Positions 12,607 to 25,831 of a DNA stretch of 64,000 nt are shown piece after piece. A program made the position numbers and the translations under genes. The stretch is taken from assembly GCF_014851395.1 (NCBI RefSeq), contig NW_024043372.1, positions 12,452,469-12,516,468 on the forward strand, in the 5' to 3' direction. Under the pieces are notes generated by a model. That model was not told the origin of the DNA and searched no databases. It was given only the letters and a program-made list of their open reading frames with translations. Numbering within the stretch: the stretch's first letter is position 1; each line of letters begins with the position of its first letter. This DNA comes from Micropterus salmoides (Eukaryota > Chordata > Actinopteri > Centrarchiformes > Centrarchidae).

Positions 12607-15112
12607 TTATCTGTCTGGTCGCATCATGCCCGGCCTGACAGGCATCATCATCGGTCGAGGATGACGCATCATGTGTGGTGGTCCTGGCATCATCTGCATG
12701 GGTCCTCCCATTGGCGGCCTCATGCCTCCTAAAAGGGACAGTGAAGGGTTGCACAGCTTTAGGTGGTGATTTAAGTGGAAATATTTGACCATTTATTCTG
12801 TGCAAACTCAGATTTGGTTGGCTTGAGCCTGCAGTTCATTATAAATTAATATGTCAATTAATTTTAGGACACTTAAATGCATCATTCAATTAATATATAA
12901 AATGTTAGGAAATAAAATTGTTCATCACAAATTACCAAAACCCAGATTAACAGGCTAAACAAACATTTAATTTGCAATGATATAAAAAAATAAAATAAAA
13001 ACAGAGAAAACTGCAATCTTCACATTTTGAAAGGCAAGAAAAGGTTAATGTTTAGCTGTTTTCTTGGAAAGAGAAAAAAAAGGATTAACTGATTATCAAT
13101 ATTGTTGATGATTTTCAAAATTGATGATTTTCATGTCGTTTAACTTATTGATTATCCGAGCAATAGTTTTAGACCTACTGCACATTATAGCATAAACAAA
13201 AAAAGACATTGTGCCAACAGGATTATTCTGTTGACTATTTTATTTGTGACAACAGGAAACAGAATTACAGGGCTTTAAAAACACAAGAACAGATGGCCAA
13301 TAGCCTGCTCTGAACATGACGTGGTCTTTGCTAATGACTGACTGAACTGCTGCAAATGTGAGGTGATAGTCTGAAATATCTTAAACTGGTAAACACATTT
13401 GTTTTTGTAAGTACTTTTTAAACATTATGTCACACAAATTAAAAATGACATCTGTCAAAAAACGTGTTCCTTACCAGGTCCACCGGGCATCATTCCGTGT
13501 GGTGGAGGCCCCATCATGGGCATCATAGGGGGACCTCCCATAGGGGGTGTTGGTAGCATGCCTGGGCGAGGAGGACCACCTGTATTACAAACAGCAAATA
13601 TTAGTGTACATTCAATGTTTGGACAATGTACTATGCACATGAATTAGATCAGATTCACATGCATCACAGTGAACTGTGTTATAATTTGAGAGCTACATTT
13701 ACTCCACGGCCTGGAGTATACTCCTTGTCCACTATGTAACTGTTGGTTAGTTTTATGATTTTGGTTTCTTTTATCAAAGTTTGGCATGTGTCATTATTTG
13801 AGACACTGATCCCTGACATCATTTTTCCCCACATTAAAAAGGATTATTGGGGAATTTTTCCAAATCCAGGACCTAAAGATTGTGGGTGTTGTGTGCTGTA
13901 CAGATTGTAAAGCCCCTTGACGCAAATTGCGATATTGGGCTATATAAATAAAGAAAAAAACCTGACATAACAAAGGAGAGTGAAGAGGGACAAAGGATGT
14001 AAAACAAAATCTCTCTTTCCTAAACATTTCTATTATATAGTGGTGTGGTAGTTTTATGTATTTCAGTTATTCGGTTATTTGTAATCCTGCAGGAACATAA
14101 AGCTTCAGAATCTGGTTTATTGCCAAGTAGGTTTACACATTCAAGGAATTTGGTTTGGTATTTTGGTGCATAACAAAAAAGATTTGTTGTTGTTTTTTTA
14201 AGTACTCCAAAAGTTAAGTATAAATATAAAACAGAAAAATTGACACACATGCACACAAAAAAATTATATATAAAAAGTATGTACAATATAAAGAATGATG
14301 ATGCTTTTGTTGATTTTTTAATTCTGATTAAATTAATTTCAATAGTCCCTGATATAGAGCAAAAATGCTAACAGCCTTTCCCTTTTGAGTATGAATCTAA
14401 CTATCAAGAGCCACTGTCTGCGTTACGGTTAGTTAATCAAATTACTGCAGAGCAGAAAGACCATGGACTCACCTGGGGGAGGGCCACCAGGGAACGGCGT
14501 GGGAGGAATCTTTCCCTGTTGAAAGGCAGCCGCTGTTCAGAGAAAAGACAAAATGTTAATAAACACACACACACACACACACACAAATGTGTCATGTTCA
14601 GTACACAATCTTAACTACACTTTATTGCGTTTGTAAAGAATTAATTTAAGCCTATTTCATAATGTATTCATGGAAAGCAAACACCACCAACACAAAGCGC
14701 TCCATATGGGGTCTTTCAGATAAACACAGTACCAATTAAGCAGTCAGCGTCAAAAAACAAAACAGTCATTTTGCATTCTTGACATGCTGAAAGGACGTGA
14801 AGCCAAGACATTTTTTTGTTGCAAAGGAGAATTTAGTCTGTCAAACAACATGTTCCTCCACAGTGGACAATACTACACTCTAGCACCACATTGGCTTTGC
14901 ATCTCTTATATGGATTAGTGGTTTGTAATCTCAGAGGGGGCCCCAAGGAAGCTGGTGTACATAGTGAACAATTTTAGGCAAAGAGCTTGGATAGCCCACA
15001 TATGTGCATAAGCATGCTTTGTGTGGGCTACCCATCAGGCTTTACTCTAACACCTAGTTTATTGTCTATATCTAACCAGGATGTTAAATACAGAGAAAAA
15101 ATAAAAATAAAT

Positions 15113-15156
<44 letters not shown>

Positions 15157-17583
15157 AGCGTATGAGCGGTTGACTGCACAACCAAATAAATCATCAACAT
15201 TAATGTTAATGCTGCAAGAGGTCACTTTCATATTTTAAGTTAAACTCAATGCGTAAATGAGCTGTATCCCAACGGGCTGACTCATTTTAACGCCACATCC
15301 AAGGCCCTTAAGAGGATTCCCCCCAATGAAATTGTATTTTAAAGCAAAATGTCTATAAAAGTAATCCAGGTTATGAGAAAATTTCAGGTGTCCTGGAAAA
15401 ATACACCTTTTTAATAAGGGGAAAAATGTCTTAAGAATTTCACAGCAAGTGCAGTTTCTTAGTACTGCTCCATGTACTTGGCCATGTTTTTCATAACTGA
15501 GACAATAGCCATGTTTTCGTCATGCAAATTTGAAGGAGTTTGAAATGTCGCAAAAAAGAAAAAGTAAATGCGAAATAGGTGTGTTTCCATCATCTGGTTT
15601 GGAGCCATTAAACCAGGCTACGACAAGCATCGTTAGGTTGATAGTTGACGTTACACATGGCTGTAATAAACAAGACGTTTGGGTTTCAAACCAGAAACAA
15701 AACCAATTGCATGGACCTGTTGGTCAATGATCTAAGAAAAATTAAGAGAGGTCCTCAGGAATGTATTTCATGCGGCCAATTTGCTACCAGCCATGTCTCT
15801 GCGCGTTTTGGGAATATCCGGCAAGACGCCAACAGCGAAAACAGCTGATCAGACGTGAATTACAAATTCGTTACGTCAGAACTTATTCAGCAAAAGTGTT
15901 TTCATCTTCCATTTAGCACACCAACTCTTGTTCGACAAAGGCAAAACCCACCTAAGGCAAGCATAAAAACTACGGTGAAATTAAGGATTTTTGCTCGAAT
16001 TTAGCTTTTTTCCCCCCATTGACCTTTTCTAATGCGACTCTTGCGCATAAAAAAAAATGTTGGTGGAAACACAGCTAATAACTTGCTTACTTGTTTTATC
16101 GATCAGGCTCTGTGCCTGCTCCTCCATCCATTTCTGGTAGTAGTCTTTCACATTTTCTTTGTGTTTTCGGCCACTGCAGTGAGTCTTCCTCACTGAAGGC
16201 TAGGACAGAAACACAACACATCTGTGAATATTTAACAGGAGCAGAATCCAACAAAAGGTAACATTATTTCATGCTTTCTAACTATGGTTTGGCACACACA
16301 AATACAACTTACCGAATCATGTGTAAGGTAGGTATCACAATAATCACAGTAAAACCTGTATGTAAATGTAAAAAAAAAAAAAAGGTTAGAGCTCTGGACA
16401 AGATTTGGCATACATTAAATTAGAGATGAACCATATGTAAAATAAAAAACGTTAACTGAGCTGTAAAACGAAGTGTAATTTACACAGACACATAGCTCAA
16501 ACTTTAAACGTCTTTTTCCTCATTTTACAAGCTAAAGCTGTTAAAGTTGTGGTAACATTGTGTTTGGTCTGTAAATGTTTAGCCGGAACATCCGTATTAC
16601 AAATGACTCCCTTACAAAAACGTATAACATGAATATTTTGTAGTTGTGAAGGAGTCCTGTGGGAAATATAGTATGCAGATATTGTGTCGATGTTACAAAA
16701 TGTCCAGCAAGACAATTCATTGTCCTGCAGGAGGAATTCTGAGATGTCCCATGTTCAACCTGACATATTTAATTTCTGCAGGATATCTTTCAACAATTCT
16801 ATACCTTTCTACACCTTTTTACCATGGACCCAGGTGACGATGGAACAGTGGATAAGACACATGGCTTTGGTCTATTTGGTCTACTATGACACATCTACCA
16901 AATGTGTGACAATTAACGTTAACCCAGTAGCTTTGGACAAAAGTAATAACTGATTGTGTTAGCATCATCCTCCTAATTGTTATTAACCTTCTTAGCTAGT
17001 GTTACTTATTTTATTGTGAGTTGTTCTGTGCAGCAGCGGGGAGAAATGTTACACTTTACAAAGCTGTCGCTCCAGTTACAACGATCACCTGGAAAGTACG
17101 TTACTGTGCGTTAGATGTTGTTTTATACGTTTGTGTACCATCAGCACAACCCGCCCTTGTCTCTGAAAAATAAATCAACTTAACCTAGAAAAAAACGCAT
17201 TAACGTTACTGAGTCTCAACCAACTCATATCTAAAACAAAGCAAGCACCATAACGTTGAGCTTGACATGGAAGTTTAGTCCTGAACATACTCTGAATCGC
17301 GGACGCTGGCAGTAAAACTGATTTAATATCAAGATGCTGTGACTGTCTTGCTGGTTACTGTTAGCTACGTTCACATCGAGGCTGAGTCCAGCAAATAGAC
17401 ACAGCCCAGACAAAGCTCACAGCGCTCATCTGAAAACAAACTAGTCTGTTTCATAGTTTTCAAAGTCTATTTTAACATCGTTTGTTACTTTATACAAATA
17501 TAAACAATATTTAATTTCGTTGAAAAGTGGAAATCAGAGATTAAGCACAAAAGACAAAAGAATAGCTGAACTTACTTAGGCAT
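12607..17583 (-). CDS. snrpc: U1 small nuclear ribonucleoprotein C (U1-C), complete, 6 coding exons
   Basis: U1-C is a core U1 snRNP protein that stabilises pairing of U1 snRNA with the 5' splice site in the nucleus. Coding exons in transcript order are 17583-17576, 16355-16313, 16199-16091, 14532-14473, 13579-13475 and 12728-12607. They total 447 nt, a 148-residue protein, against 159 in human. All introns are GT-AG and the phases join without a break. The start reads MPKFYCDYCDTYLTHDS. The matrin-type C2H2 zinc finger has C6, C9, H24 and H30. Residues 18-53 cover the conserved helical region (QKWMEEQAQSLIDKTTAAF straddles the exon 3/4 junction). From about residue 60 the tail is Pro/Met/Gly-rich, ending VRPGMMRPDR as in mammals. 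The first exon has only eight coding bases and is easy to miss. The gene is divergent from ilrun. Identification is secure; only the UTR limits are uncertain. Confidence 0.97.
13864..13955 (+). repeat. LINE 3'-tail-like fragment in snrpc intron
   Basis: The segment around TGTAAAGCCCCTTGACGC and the terminal GGGCTATATAAATAAAG resembles the 3' tail of a family of fish LINE-derived repeats (recalled, not searched). There is no coding remnant beside it, so only a 5'-truncated tail would be present. Confidence 0.4.
15114..15154. repeat. CA microsatellite in snrpc intron 4-3 interval
   Basis: Uninterrupted run of about 20 AC dinucleotides lying between the exons at 14473-14532 and 16091-16199. A shorter AC run sits at 14563-14585 beside the acceptor of the exon at 14532. 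Confidence 0.9.
15577..16074. mobile_element. Short inverted-terminal element in snrpc intron 3 (MITE-like)
   Basis: The interval starts with GTGTGTTTCCATCATC and ends with an imperfect inverse, TGGTGGAAACACAGC. Reading frames inside are short and match nothing I know. This fits a non-autonomous DNA transposon, but the family is unknown and the boundaries are approximate. Confidence 0.4.
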
Positions 17584-17660
17584 GATCGGCAACTATCTCC
17601 GCGAGAGCGCGATTCCGGTGTTCCCAATAAGTGTTCCCACCATATATAAGACCTACCCAC
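17584..17660 (-). promoter_or_regulatory. snrpc: snrpc 5' UTR and proximal promoter
   Basis: Immediately upstream of the snrpc ATG, the minus strand carries a GC-rich stretch with CACCGGAATC (17620-17611), an ETS-type CCGGAA core common near housekeeping transcription starts. A TATA-like run lies around 17642-17650. The start site itself is inferred, not seen. Confidence 0.4.
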
Positions 17661-18600
17661 TGTTAGTTCCGCCTGAATGTTAATGTTTTGTTAGTTTTGT
17701 GCGCATAGTCTCAGACACAATAAGTCATTCAGAAGGAATCGCTAGTTAAACTAAGAACATTTTTCTTGAACGTTTTCAGAATCAGAAGTACTTTTATTGA
17801 TCAACGGGGGGAAATCGGTCACGTCGCAGTTGCTCCCATTCAAGCATAGAGAAATTACAAGATTAAATTGTATTTTTACAATTTTTTATTTATTAATATT
17901 ATTTATAAGAAAATAGAATATAACCAGTAGCCTATGTAATAGTGTCTGTTAATCACAAATGAAAGTGATTGAATTCAAGTCTTTCCTGTATTTTATGTAA
18001 AAATCTTGCCCATTTTACACATATCTTTCTGATTTATTCAGTGGTACAATTTACCATTCACTTTTCTTTCACACACACACACATCTATACATACAACTGA
18101 CTGACTGTGTGTGAAAAATGACATGAATACCTAAACTGAGCCTGGTTTCTGAAGGCAAGATTTCACCTGGAAACCTGTTGATTAAGATTCTGTTGATTTA
18201 AGGTGAAGCAGAGCAGTCATTTGGACTCAGTCATGTCCGTATCAGTGGTTTCTGTGGCACTACATTGCTTTATTCTGGCAAAATGTTATTTGCATATATG
18301 TAGATTCTATAAATCTGTTCCTCTAGGATATCAAAAAACTTGGTGTTGAAACAAAAAAATACATTTAAAAAAAGTCACTCTCTTGATTAAATGATGCATA
18401 AAAATATATTGCCACTATATATATATATATATACTGGTGTTTTCACGATCATTAATTATAATAACGAGTAATTCCAATTAGTGCAATTGTATCCAATATT
18501 AATGTATAATTAATATCTGATATATGTGGTAGTGGGCAGCAAAACGAGGGACTTGGATTCATTGATAAACCAATGAAAAGGTGGCTGCAAATAGCAACAG
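17661..18600. other. Interval between divergent snrpc and ilrun
   Basis: No gene is visible. At 17776-17860 is a fish repeat fragment whose minus strand ends CAATAAAAGTACTTCTGATT, a LINE-tail-like form. A short CA run (about 18070-18082) and an AT run (18414-18433) follow. The rest is AT-rich and unremarkable. Confidence 0.6.
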
Positions 18601-18797
18601 ATGACGTCGACGCCCACTACGTGATTGGCGAAGGTGACGCAGACTGTTGCAACGTCAAACATCGTCCCCCCTAGTCGTGCCATGCGCAGTAACGCTTGTT
18701 GTTGTTGAACTGGTTGTTATGGCTGGACAAGGCCTCGGACTAAACTGAGAGAGGACCCCCGCACTACCCCGTCTCCGCCACGGGACACCCGCCACCC
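18601..18797 (+). promoter_or_regulatory. ilrun: ilrun promoter and 5' UTR
   Basis: A GC-richer block precedes the ilrun ATG. It holds a CRE-like TGACGTCG at 18602-18609, an inverted CCAAT box (ATTGG, 18624-18628) and an NRF1-like CATGCGCA at 18681-18688. These are typical of TATA-less vertebrate promoters. The start context GCCACCCATGG is a good Kozak match. The exact transcription start is inferred. Confidence 0.55.
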
Positions 18798-21700
18798 ATG
18801 GAGGGCACGGACATGGACGTGGACGCGGAGCTCATGCAGAAGTTCAGCTGCATGGGCACCACGGACAAGGACGTCCTCATTTCGGAGTTTCAGAGGCTGC
18901 TGGGCTTTCAGCTAAACCCAGCCGGCTGCGCCTTCTTCCTGGACATGACCAACTGGTGAGTGCGGGGATACGGAGGGCCTGTTGTCGGACACCAACATGG
19001 CGCTAACCTAACAGTGTAATTAGCAAGTTAGCATACGTTAACGTGCTAAAAAAAATGGAGTTAGTGTTGCTCAAAACCAAGAGGAGCAATTTGTCTTTCA
19101 TACACGGGGAATGGCGGTTAGTTAACGTTAATTCTCAGCGATCGTTTCGGTTGCAAACGGAAGCGATAAAGTTTGTCCTAACTGTGAGTTATGATAAGGG
19201 GTAATAACTGAAACAGATAGCTAACTAGCTAGCATGCTAATTTAAACACAGGGAGCTCTCGGTGTAGATTATCTGCCACATTACATAAGTATTCAGAGCC
19301 AGTGAAGCCACGCTCTTTGGGGAAACTCAAGGCAGCGCCAGTCGCTTCACGTTAGTTTGATGACGTAACCGATCGTGATCTATCAGCGACTGACAACAAG
19401 TGGCCTTGATCAAAACGTCTTTGTGTCCCTCATCAACTGATATCAACCATTTAGTTAATGGATGTTCGATGGTCTCTGTCACCTCTGTTTTAAAAAGAGG
19501 GACCCAGGTAAAAACAAACAAAACAGAATTCCCATTGTCTTGGATAAATTTCATAAAATCAAGTCTGAAAGTCAGCGCGCAATACTGAAGAGGTGACATC
19601 ATCACGTGAGAGTTGTAGGAATTTTTCTACTGAAACTGGCTGATCAGTTCTGCAGAGTTTAATTATAGAGAGACATCAACAATGTCTCAGGACTATTTAA
19701 AGATAAATCATCCTGAACACAGTCATACTTCAGTGTAGCCGTTTTTGTACAGGATCAGAAATTCCCCCAAGAAGTTGTTAACTCTTTCAACCTCCTACTT
19801 CTTGTTGCATAATGTTGTCTGCAGCTGTTGAGGAATTTGTCAAGTCTAAAAAAAATAACCCCCAATGATGTCAGAGATGTGTTCAGGCTTGCCACGACTT
19901 GGGCTTGGACAACATTTATATCAGAAAGTCTGCATTACAAACCAGAATTTATGGAGGTTTGGACGCAGAAAGGGTCTAATGAAAGAGGTTGTTGAGTTGT
20001 TTTATTGGAAGTGTAGGATTCTGTTTTTGCTTGACCCATACTAACAACCAAAGGTGCCAGTATGCTTAAACCAAACCAAAGCGCTTGTCGGATGGTTGAA
20101 CAGCATTTGAAAGTCCATTTTATTCAAATTTTTGTAACTTTCCAAATTCCACAATTATGCCCACTTCACTTCAGCAATTAGTCAGGCTTGCAGATGTTTG
20201 AAAGTAAGCAGATGTTGCACTTCTCACTCAAGTAATCTTATTTTTCATTTTTCACTACGCTTGTCACATACATACATTTGAGTAGAAGCTTTTCGCCAGC
20301 CCCCATTTCTGCAGTCATTGCATCTTGTCACTCTCCCTTTAAATATCAGGCATTTGCTTTAAAACAACATCTCTGCTCTTATTCAGTTTCCTTTCATTAA
20401 GTATATTCTAAATGCCCGTAACAATTTCCCAAAGCAAAGCTGACATATTTAAATAGCTTGTTTTATTCAACTGATCCTAACCCAACAATCTTCTGTTTAT
20501 CAAGAAAACCAGATTGGTATTTGCACTTCACATAAAAATTAAAGAATTCTTTTAATAAAATAGACTAGAAATGTGTCCCAGGAGTTACTCCACAGTTTTT
20601 TGTCTGTTAAACAGTGGCAGGATTTTTCTCTAGATGCTCCGCTTTAAAGGTATAAAGTGTAATTCCTGGCCACATGCTCCAAACAAACATGTAGGTGAAC
20701 TGCAGGGAATTCAGGAGTTGATCTGTGATGGTTTTGAGGTGGGACAGTCTCAAAAGACCACAGATCTCAAGGCAATTGGTCTGTAGTCGTTAAGTCCTGT
20801 GGTCCTTGTTTTTTTGGGAACAGAGTTGATGGTGGAGGATTTGTTAGATAAAAATGTCTGTGAACACCGGAGGCAGGTGGATCGGCACACCATCCGTGGT
20901 GGATGGAGAGACAGTGTAGCCCAGTTCCTTTACGGGGGTTCTGCCTCCTGAATAGTGCAAGACGGAGAGAGCCTCTGGGGTGGAGTTGGCCCCTGCTGAG
21001 GTGGGGAAGATAGAGCTGTTCAACTGGAGCTGATCAGTCACAGGGGACGGGGGATTTCACCATGTGGGGGGGGGGGGGGGGGGTCGGGGAAATTTAAACT
21101 TTAGAACAGTGGTGAGAGGGAAGAGAAATCAAAAGGATTTGCAAACATGGGATGCATACTTCATAATTTATCAGAAGATTATATAATTTATATTAGATTA
21201 TCAGTGTGTTTTCTTGCCAGATTTGCTCGTGGCTGTACCTACACCGGCTTGCTCTGTCTGAACAGCCCAGTTGGTTAACTTGAGTGCCGAAAGGAAGCAG
21301 GCGGCGCTTCGCCTCCTGTGTCCCTGGACTACAACGATTTCACACCCAGTCTGCCCTGTCAGAGACAGGAAAGTTCAAATGGTGGCAGGAGACAAAAAAG
21401 TAGAGGTAGCGGAAGAACGAAAGGTCGGGAGGGAGAGGGAGAGCAACTCGTGCAGCAGCATTGATTGACAAGCCCTCAGGGCTGCTCTGCTTCGTCGTCC
21501 TCTCATGTTGGATCGAGGGCAGACTGGACGCAACAGTGACTCACGATCGCATCTTGAGGCACGAGTGTCAGGTCAGCATGCTAACTTCAGTAGATCTCTC
21601 TGCAACACCACACATAGACGTCTTTGACATGAGGTCAGAGCTGTTATTTCTTCACATTCTGTTGATCAAGTTGGTTCATTTTTTTATGTTTTAAACTAAA

Positions 21701-24700
21701 AGTCTGGCCAAATTCATTAATTGTACTTCTTTTAAAAGGCAAATTGTAACCGGGCTATACAATCTATGTGAATTCTATTTTAGGATGGATTTTCATTGTC
21801 AGTATCAGATTGGTGGACTTGGATGAAATACTTTGTGAGGCAGCAGATTAGAAAGACTGGTCGTCACTTGGAGTCATTGACTCAGCAGCTTTCACTATTG
21901 TGTATTGATAACAAGTATTCTCAAGACATGGCAATCTGCACAAAAAACAAATACTTTGACTGTTGCTTTTCTTGATGTCAGCTTTTATTGTAACAGTAAA
22001 AAAAACAAATCTTGTGGCCAGGGTCACACAGGTAAGGTCTACTCCTGATAACACCATGCTCTTCCTTTTGTGTTGGAACAGGAACCTGCAGGCTGCTATT
22101 GGTGCATATTATGACTTTGAGAGTCCCAGTGTCAACACGCCATCCATGTCCTTTGTTGAAGATGTGACAATTGGGGAAGGAGAGTCTGTTCCTCCAGATA
22201 CGCCGTTCACAAAGACCTGGAGAATACAAAACACAGGTGTGTCACTACATTCACACATTTAGCTTGAGCTAGTGAATGGCTTTAGTGACAGCATAAGTAG
22301 CCTGTCTAAATCTGTCTGCAATATGCACAGAGCAAATGTCAGTCACAATGTCATGGTTTTGTTGTTGAACTGTGTTTTGACTGCACTCATCTTTGTGTAT
22401 TACAGGTGCGGAGTCGTGGCCACCTGGGGTTTGTCTCAAGTACATTGGTGGGGATCAGTTTGGGCATGTAAACACAGTTATGGTAAAGTCACTAGACCCC
22501 CAGGAAATATCAGATGTGAGCGTGCAGATGCGAAGTCCGTCAGCTCCAGGCATGTACCAGGGCCAGTGGAGGATGTGTACAGCTTCTGGATTATTCTATG
22601 GAGGTAGGAAATCACCAAAGATTTGATTTGTTTCTAATAGGGCAATTTATTAGGGCTGCAACTAATATTTATTTTCACAATTCTGTTAATCTGTCAATGT
22701 CTTTTCATCACAATTCCATCAAACCTTCTCTGAGCCTTTAAATTGCTGGTTTTGTCTAACCAACCAAACCAAAAACATTACATTTTTTACAAGGATCGGC
22801 AAATTGGTAGGTTGACTCTGTCCACTCGTGTTTGTGTATGCTTCTTTTCTACACAGATGTAATCTGGGTGATTCTTAGTGTAGAAATTGGAGGTCTCCTC
22901 GGCGTGACCCAGCAGCTGTCCTCCTTCGAGACAGAATTCAACACCCAACCCCAGCGCAATGTCCAGGGAGACTTCAATCCTTTTGCCTCGCCACAGAAGA
23001 ACAAGCACGACGCCACTGAAAACAGCTTCAAAGATCCTGGTGGGGCCTGGGAACGCACACAAGAGCCAATCCAGCAAGATGAAAACGGACTGTCTCATAA
23101 TGCTGTAAATAGAGCATCAAATGGTCTCCAAACCAATCTTTCTGTGGTGACTTATGGTCAGGTATGTATTTAAACTTTAGGGTTTCACACTTCACAAACT
23201 TGACTTCTATCACTTTACCACATTAACTGCATTCATAGGATTAGCATATCTATGTGTAGCCTTTCTGATTTATTGTGTGGGATCACCTGAGCTAATCCAC
23301 AGGATCTGAATCAGTTACTGATTATCAACAAATCTGCAGGCTACAGTGGATGTAGTAGCTGCTGCATCTTTAATCATGGGCAGAAAAAAGAGAAATACAC
23401 CCCATTATGATGGAAGCTACTATAATTTGAAATTTTATAAAAGCCATGACCATATATTATTTTTTTGGTTAAGAGTAGGGTCAGTAGCACTTGCTATGAT
23501 ACAACAGCCAGACACTTCCTAGGATAACCAGTTGTTCTTCAGCTCATTGAGGTTTACGTTTGCAGATACATTCTGACATGCATTTATTCATCTTTTTTCT
23601 GAAATGCATGTTTTTTCCAATGTATTTTAACACATAAAACATGCCTATAGTATCTGACAAATTCCAGCAGTATTATAAAACTGCTATGTGTTTAGTTTCA
23701 TCTTGGGTCGCTATGGGCATATATTGACTTTTCATTTTTCACATTTGTCATTTCTTGAGCAGTCTTAAACAGGACTAAAGTTACTAGAGGCACCCAAAGT
23801 AATGTACATTCCACCCCACAAAAGTGATGGACAAAGCCTTTTAGATAATAAGATATCGTGTGTGCAAAGAAATGAAGTTGTGGCAATAAAACTATGGTTT
23901 AACTAAAGGAAGAGCACTTGGAACAGAAATGACAATCATTTATGACAGAATCATGTCAGTGCATGGATTACAATGACATTTGGTACCTGACTTGCTAACA
24001 GTCAGTTATCAAATTTGTTACATTACATGCTAAATGTTATCATGCTGTTTAGGACTGAACGATTTGGGGAAAAATTCTACTCTTTTTTTTTTTTTTTTTT
24101 TTGCAATTTAAAAAGAAAAGTTTAGTTAAAGTTCAGTATTCAGTTATTCTGTGTAATAGATAAAACATGTCATGGAGCATTAAAACATGAGAGATCATCA
24201 AAACTGTGATGTGGCACAATTTTCTAAATAAAATCCTATGCAGACTCCCGATATCAATAATAAACGCAGTTAAAACAGACAAAAAAGAAATAATTTAACT
24301 ACGTAGCCTACTTAACCATGGTAGAAGCACAAAAATCAAAGACAAATCAACAAAATCTGAACAAGTCAGTTAAGTCAGGCAGGCAATCAGGCTCTTATAT
24401 TGAAATACTCCATGTGGGATATGAAGCCATCCAGAGAACGGAACAAAACTGGTTCACAGAGAGCTGATATCAGTAGTAAAATCACAAATTAAAAACATCA
24501 ACAACGTGGGGCAGGCTAAACGCTCCACTGCAGTTGACGCTGGGCGGAGGACGGACAAAACGCCTGTGTTGGTCTGCTGACGCCGATATCCCACACTTTT
24601 CCCTCTGGTTTTGTTTGTTGTTTACACACCCTGTGCCCACTCTGATTGGTGAGTAGGACCGGAACAGGAGGCACATGGCGCTTGTGATTGGCGAGCAAGT

Positions 24701-25831
24701 CTGTCACACAAGGATGACACCGTAATTCATTTGTAACTGCATGACGGGTCAGATGCGCCGTATAATTAACCTACATTCTTAATTGCAGTCTTCACAATTA
24801 GCTAATCACGTTCTTTCAAATAACAATTTCAATTTGAAAACGATTAATCATTCAGCTCTATGGCTGATAGTTCAGGAATGTCTGACAATGTAGAGCCTGA
24901 GAAGCTGAGTCTGAGATGTCTAGATGGTCTCACTGGTATAGAGGTTAGACATTTTTGATTTAGGTAAAAATATGATCTTTCCTTTGGTCTCTTGCTCAGG
25001 TCACATTTGACAGACTTTCCCCACTAATGGTACCTAAACGGAGTTGTCATTTCTCATCCATTTAGTGTAAAATGATCATTACAGTCTAATGAGGCTGCTA
25101 CCGTGGCGACTTTCAGCCTTGTTTAAAAAATATTAGTGCCATCTTCAAATATGTACTGTGACTAATGGTATGATGATGAATGTGTGTGGCATCCTGCATG
25201 TGAGTATTGCTACTATTAATTTGCGTATTGCTTTGATTGCTAATTCATTATGACATGCATCAGAACAAACGTAGCTATAGCTTCTTTAAATTAAACTAAG
25301 ATCATGGTCTGTGTTGAGGAAAAGTCCTGTATCACTGCATCACTGCATCACTGCATCTACTGCCCAGTGTAACAACTCATTAACTCCATTAAATCACCCG
25401 AGTCTCTCAGGTGGGACCATGTTATTGTTATAGTAGAATCACCTCATACCTGTCATTGCAAAGCCTTTATTCACAGATTTAGATAACAGCCTCTCCTGGG
25501 TGGTTTAACTGGACTGTTGAGAACTACTTAGCTTTGTCAGCAGCCGGTCGGGGCATTTAAATGAGACATTATTTCAAAAGGTGCTACCTGCAGGTACTGC
25601 AGATTTTGTCACTGCCCTGAAACTGATGATGGAATGAGACAGCGGTGTAGCTCTTGCATACATACCACATTGTGTTGGCTTGTTTAGGTTTTGATATTTA
25701 ACAATTTTATACACATATAAACTTTCATTTATTTCATTACACAAAACCTAAAACTAGAAACTAATATAATACCCTGTTCTCTTTTTCCCCTCCAGGGTAT
25801 TCATGGACCCTATCCATTTGGACAAAGCTAG
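18798..25831 (+). CDS. ilrun: ILRUN (C6orf106 homologue), UBA-like and NBR1-like domain protein, complete, 5 coding exons
   Basis: In mammals ILRUN dampens antiviral and inflammatory transcription through the IRF3 and CBP/p300 axis. Coding exons are 18798-18955, 22082-22236, 22406-22603, 22857-23161 and 25796-25831. They total 852 nt, a 283-residue protein, against 298 in human. All junctions are GT-AG and in phase. Residues about 22-66 form the UBA-like segment (LISEFQRLLGFQLNPAGCAF). Residues about 75-185 are the NBR1/FW-type beta domain (TKTWRIQNTG, SWPPGVCLKY, GQWRMC). The last part is polar and probably disordered, with NPFASPQKN, ending HGPYPFGQS. The shorter length is mainly in exon 4, which lacks the duplicated TWAPAPD-like stretch I recall from human. 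The final exon codes only 11 residues and the stop. Identification is secure. Confidence 0.97.
21066..21082 (+). repeat. Poly-G run in ilrun intron 1
   Basis: An almost pure G homopolymer follows CCATGT. Similar runs are at 6493-6504 and, as C, at 48311-48322. They are prone to length error in assemblies. Confidence 0.85.
22645..22790 (+). repeat. hAT-like fish repeat fragment in ilrun intron 3
   Basis: Begins TTAGGGCTGCAACTAATATT, the recognisable end of a widespread fish inverted-terminal repeat. A fragment from the other end, inverted, lies at 11147-11285 (ending TTGCAGCCCTATTTTG). Family assignment is from memory. Confidence 0.5.
24048..24862. mobile_element. Non-autonomous element with diverged inverted ends in ilrun intron 4
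   Basis: The left end TAGGACTGAACGATTTGG and the right end, which reads TAGAGCTGAATGATTAATCG on the opposite strand, form diverged terminal inverted repeats. A T homopolymer (24083-24102) lies inside the left arm. There is no transposase frame. Probably a hAT-like MITE; a target duplication was not convincing. Confidence 0.5.

Noticed and set aside
20844..21041. 65-residue minus-strand frame in ilrun intron 1
   Set aside because: Looks somewhat protein-like and may be a transposon scrap, but no family could be named.
22272..22607. 111-residue plus-strand frame overlapping ilrun exon 3
   Set aside because: Out of frame with the conserved ILRUN protein; a shadow of the exon.
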